DNA from: UBA8290 sp964230965
Lineage (GTDB): Bacteria > Bacillota_I > Bacilli_A > Acholeplasmatales > Acholeplasmataceae
Length of the DNA stretch: 8,116 bases
NCBI GenBank assembly: GCA_964230965.1
Contig: CAXRJA010000006.1
Location: forward strand, 1-8,116
Reading direction: 5' to 3'
Of the stretch, positions 5,762 to 8,116 are shown one piece after another. Numbering within the stretch: the stretch's first letter is position 1; each line of letters opens with the position of its first letter. The position numbers and the translations under genes are program-made. The notes under the pieces are model-generated. The model had not been told where the DNA came from. It ran no database searches and was given only the letters and a program-made list of their open reading frames with translations.

Positions 5762-7230
5762 GAATAGCGACCTACAACATATTCCAATTCTCGATCATAA
5801 GAAATATCATATTGCACGCTTAAAAATAAATCATAAATATGTTGGAACGTTTCAAAATCGATGATGCCACTTATTTGGATGGATGCTAAATTTTGAATGT
5901 CCTTAATGGCATTTTCTATGTCTGTATCAAAATAGCCATCCGTTCTTAAATCAAGCTTATAGTAAAGATTAATAACACGGATTATATCCTTTAATGGTTC
6001 ATAAACTTGATCTTTTTCCATAATGGTCTCATACTTCAATTCAATAATGTCTTCTATTTTATCTATGGGTGTTAATATGATATCAATCGGATCTTCTTGA
6101 ATCGTTACTTGATCTTTATATGTCCAAATACCCTCTGTATAAACAAGTACGTAGGATGTATCATTTATTTCTGTGAGTGGTATTTGATTTTGGTAAACAA
6201 ATTTGCCAAATGTTTCTTCTCCATACACATCATAACCATATGATTGAAGTGATGCAGCAAGAACTTCACTTGCGGATGCTGAAAAACGATTGACCAATAC
6301 AACAATTTCGTAAGGTTTAGGCTCTGTGAGTCCACCTTTATAATTTGTAATGTTGCCATCATTATCTATGAGTGAAAAATAATTAACAGATGCATCATAC
6401 GGTAAGAGTTGTTGAATAATGCCAGAAGGTAAACTACTATTTCCTTGATTGTGTAATGCCGTTAAACTACCACCTGGATTGTTTCTTAAATCAATAATAA
6501 GTGTGCCATTTTCATCAAGCCCTTGTGTCTCTAAGTATGCCAATGTTTCTTTGAATGCTTGAGCAGTACCAATATTGTTTTCATCCACATATGGATTAAA
6601 TTGCTGAATGGAAATATACGATACATTGGTGTTGATAAACTGATGTGCTGTGACATTCGTATCTTCTAAAATATCATATGTAATCGTAACATCTCTTAAA
6701 TTACCAATGGCATTTCTAACTTCAAATGTGACAGTATGATCTAAAATTGCTTGTTCTCTTAATATTTCTGTGACAGCATTAATATCATTAAACTCCACAA
6801 AAGATACTCCATCTTTGATACCCAGTATTTGATCTCCTGGATATAATTTTTGATATGATGGACCTTTATATACGACATGCCGTACAACAGGAATATTGTC
6901 TACAAAATCAATGTATATGCCTAATCCTACTTGATTACGAACAAGTGTTGATGTTGATGGATTATAGGCATCAATTCTTGTATATGGATCATTAAAATAA
7001 CTACCATAGTAGGCTACGATTGCATCCATGGAAGCAATATAAGCTTCTAGTGTTGCAGTGTCATCTAAATTGTAATAGTAATGATCTTCTAAGGTTGATG
7101 TAATTGTTTCATAAATATCAGACCCCTGACTAAATAGACGATCAGGAAATATGTCTTTTATGGCAAATCCCGCAGCAAAAGATAAAAAGATTGCCGCTAA
7201 GAAAAAGAGTCCGATCCATTTTTTTTCCAT
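5758..7230 (-). CDS. Membrane-anchored S41 C-terminal processing protease (CtpA/CtpB-like)
   Basis: A 490-residue serine protease of MEROPS family S41, anchored with its catalytic part outside the membrane. Residues 1-4 are charged (MEKK), followed by one hydrophobic segment (about 5-25) that acts as anchor or signal. A PDZ domain spans about 95-185 (VGLGIYIDF, PGDQILGIKDG). The protease core is about 200-390: LIIDLRNNPGGS (244-255), the SASASE motif with probable nucleophile Ser319, and TFGK with general-base Lys343, about the spacing seen in E. coli Prc. The residue after Lys343 is Phe rather than the usual Gly. Residues 405-470 (GYFDTDIENAIKDIQ) resemble a peptidoglycan-binding module, as in Bacillus CtpA/CtpB. 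The likely role is processing of envelope or regulatory proteins; the substrate is unknown. It follows prfB by 11 nt with an AAGGAG site seven bases from the ATG. In Bacillus subtilis ctpB also lies downstream of prfB (with ftsEX between), so the call fits the context. Confidence 0.9.
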   Translation of the reverse strand: MEKKWIGLFFLAAIFLSFAAGFAIKDIFPDRLFSQGSDIYETITSTLEDHYYYNLDDTATLEAYIASMDAIVAYYGSYFNDPYTRIDAYNPSTSTLVRNQVGLGIYIDFVDNIPVVRHVVYKGPSYQKLYPGDQILGIKDGVSFVEFNDINAVTEILREQAILDHTVTFEVRNAIGNLRDVTITYDILEDTNVTAHQFINTNVSYISIQQFNPYVDENNIGTAQAFKETLAYLETQGLDENGTLIIDLRNNPGGSLTALHNQGNSSLPSGIIQQLLPYDASVNYFSLIDNDGNITNYKGGLTEPKPYEIVVLVNRFSASASEVLAASLQSYGYDVYGEETFGKFVYQNQIPLTEINDTSYVLVYTEGIWTYKDQVTIQEDPIDIILTPIDKIEDIIELKYETIMEKDQVYEPLKDIIRVINLYYKLDLRTDGYFDTDIENAIKDIQNLASIQISGIIDFETFQHIYDLFLSVQYDISYDRELEYVVGRYS

Positions 7231-7236
7231 AACGTA

Positions 7237-7243
7237 TCTCCTT
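7237..7243 (-). promoter_or_regulatory. Shine-Dalgarno of the protease gene overlapping the prfB stop
   Basis: AAGGAGA on the minus strand, with AAGGAG seven bases before the ATG at 7230. The TAA stop of prfB (7244-7242) provides the first two As of the site, so terminating and initiating ribosomes use the same bases. There is no room for a promoter. Confidence 0.8.
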
Positions 7244-8116
7244 ATGCTTTTAAATAAGCATTGATAAATAAATCAATATCGCCATCCATCACATCATGAA
7301 TGAGTGCTGTTTCAGCATCCGTTCTGTGGTCTTTTACCATTTGATATGGATGAAATACATATGAACGTATTTGAGATCCCCATCCAATTGTTTGTTGATC
7401 CCCTTTAAGTTGTTTTAACTCTAGTTCTTGCTTTTTGATTTCTACTTGAATAAGTTTCGCTTTTAACATTTTCAAAGCAGTCTCACGATTTTTAATTTGT
7501 GAACGTTCATTTTGACATGTGACGACAATATTTGTCTTTAAATGCGTGATACGAACGGCAGAATCAGTCGTATTCACGGATTGACCACCTGCACCACTTG
7601 AACGATACACATCAACTTTAATATCTTCATCTTTAATTTCGATTTCAACATCATCATCAATTTCTGGCATGACTTCACATGACGCAAAAGAAGTATGACG
7701 TCTCTGATTGGAATCAAATGGTGAGATTCTTACTAATCGATGAACACCATGTTCCGCTTTTAAATAACCATATGCATAATCACCTTTAATTCTCAAGGTC
7801 ACACTTTTGATTCCTGCTTCTTCACCTGCAAGGTAATCCAATAGTTCAACTTTAAACCCTTGACGTTGCGCATATCTTTGATACATACGATATAACATAT
7901 CAGCCCAATCCTGAGATTCTGTACCACCGGCTCCTGGATGAATTTCTAGTAAGACATCATGATCATCATACTGGCCAGATAACAACACTTCTATTTCATA
8001 TGCCTTCATTTGTGTCTCAAATGCATCCATCTCAGAAACTAAAAGTTCAAATAAACTCGCATCTTCTTTGGATTCATCTGCAAGCATACGTATATCTTCA
8101 AACATTGTTTTAAGTG
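7242..8116 (-). CDS. prfB: Peptide chain release factor 2, N-terminus cut by window edge
   Basis: The C-terminal 290 residues or so of release factor 2, which terminates translation at UAA and UGA on the ribosome. Numbering residues from the internal Met encoded at 8105: the HPGAGGTESQDWADMLYRMY block at 56-75, then the stop-codon recognition motif SPF (in ISPFDSNQRRHTSF), which separates RF2 from RF1, and the catalytic GGQ in SSGAGGQSVNTTDSAVRITH. The C-terminal block IGWGSQIRSYVFHPYQMVKDHRT is typical. The residue after GGQ is Ser where Bacillus and E. coli have His. The frame is open to 8116, and the Met at 8105 is internal because RF2 is normally about 365 residues, so roughly 75-80 residues lie outside. 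Any programmed frameshift site in the early codons is also outside. It heads the visible part of the operon. Its presence means UGA is a stop codon. Confidence 0.97.
   Translation of the reverse strand, partial: LKTMFEDIRMLADESKEDASLFELLVSEMDAFETQMKAYEIEVLLSGQYDDHDVLLEIHPGAGGTESQDWADMLYRMYQRYAQRQGFKVELLDYLAGEEAGIKSVTLRIKGDYAYGYLKAEHGVHRLVRISPFDSNQRRHTSFASCEVMPEIDDDVEIEIKDEDIKVDVYRSSGAGGQSVNTTDSAVRITHLKTNIVVTCQNERSQIKNRETALKMLKAKLIQVEIKKQELELKQLKGDQQTIGWGSQIRSYVFHPYQMVKDHRTDAETALIHDVMDGDIDLFINAYLKA

Noticed and set aside
6165..6362. Second minus-strand open frame of 65 codons within the protease gene
   Set aside because: Out-of-frame shadow of the S41 catalytic region, which is clearly coding in the other frame.
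8103..8105. ATG as the start of the release factor gene
   Set aside because: The frame stays open upstream to the window edge and RF2 homology needs about 75-80 more residues; this Met is internal.

Overview
This is an AT-rich window in which every supported gene lies on the minus strand, so the genes read from right to left (from position 8116 down to 1). Codon use, strong AGGAG-type ribosome binding sites, very short or overlapping gene junctions and protein similarities point to a low-GC Gram-positive bacterium of the Firmicutes/Mollicutes side. The standard genetic code is in use: release factor 2 is present, UGA is a stop (the S41 protease gene ends in TGA) and Trp is TGG. That excludes Mycoplasma/Spiroplasma-type Mollicutes but fits Acholeplasma-like, Izemoplasma-like or Erysipelotrichia-like organisms. 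I cannot name the genus.

Unit 1 (8116 to about 3553) is a tightly packed four-gene operon: prfB (release factor 2, N-terminus outside the window), a membrane-anchored S41 C-terminal processing protease with PDZ and a peptidoglycan-binding-like tail, recX (RecA regulator) and a YtcJ-type amidohydrolase. Junctions are an 11-nt gap with the prfB stop inside the next Shine-Dalgarno, a 4-nt ATGA overlap, and an 8-nt overlap. The unit ends in a Rho-independent terminator whose loop contains the amidohydrolase stop codon.

Unit 2 (about 3535 to 1 and beyond) starts from a recognisable extended -10 promoter overlapped by a small direct/inverted repeat. It encodes a single-chain ABC transporter (ATPase fused to a MacB/FtsX-type permease), a cytoplasmic DsbA/FrnE-like thiol protein with an altered CPQS active site and a C-terminal CX4C motif, tRNA-Pro(GGG), and a cysteine-type glutathione peroxidase (C-terminus outside the window). 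The tRNA sits 4 nt after the DsbA-like stop codon and 18 nt before the peroxidase start codon, so it appears to be embedded in a protein-coding transcript and to need processing out of it.

Functionally, unit 1 mixes translation termination, envelope proteolysis and recombination control. Unit 2 combines a membrane transporter with two thiol-redox proteins. There is no mobile element, CRISPR array, rRNA or intergenic stretch above 300 bases. Most of the window is ordinary chromosomal housekeeping; the tRNA embedded in the redox gene cluster is the feature most worth a second look.
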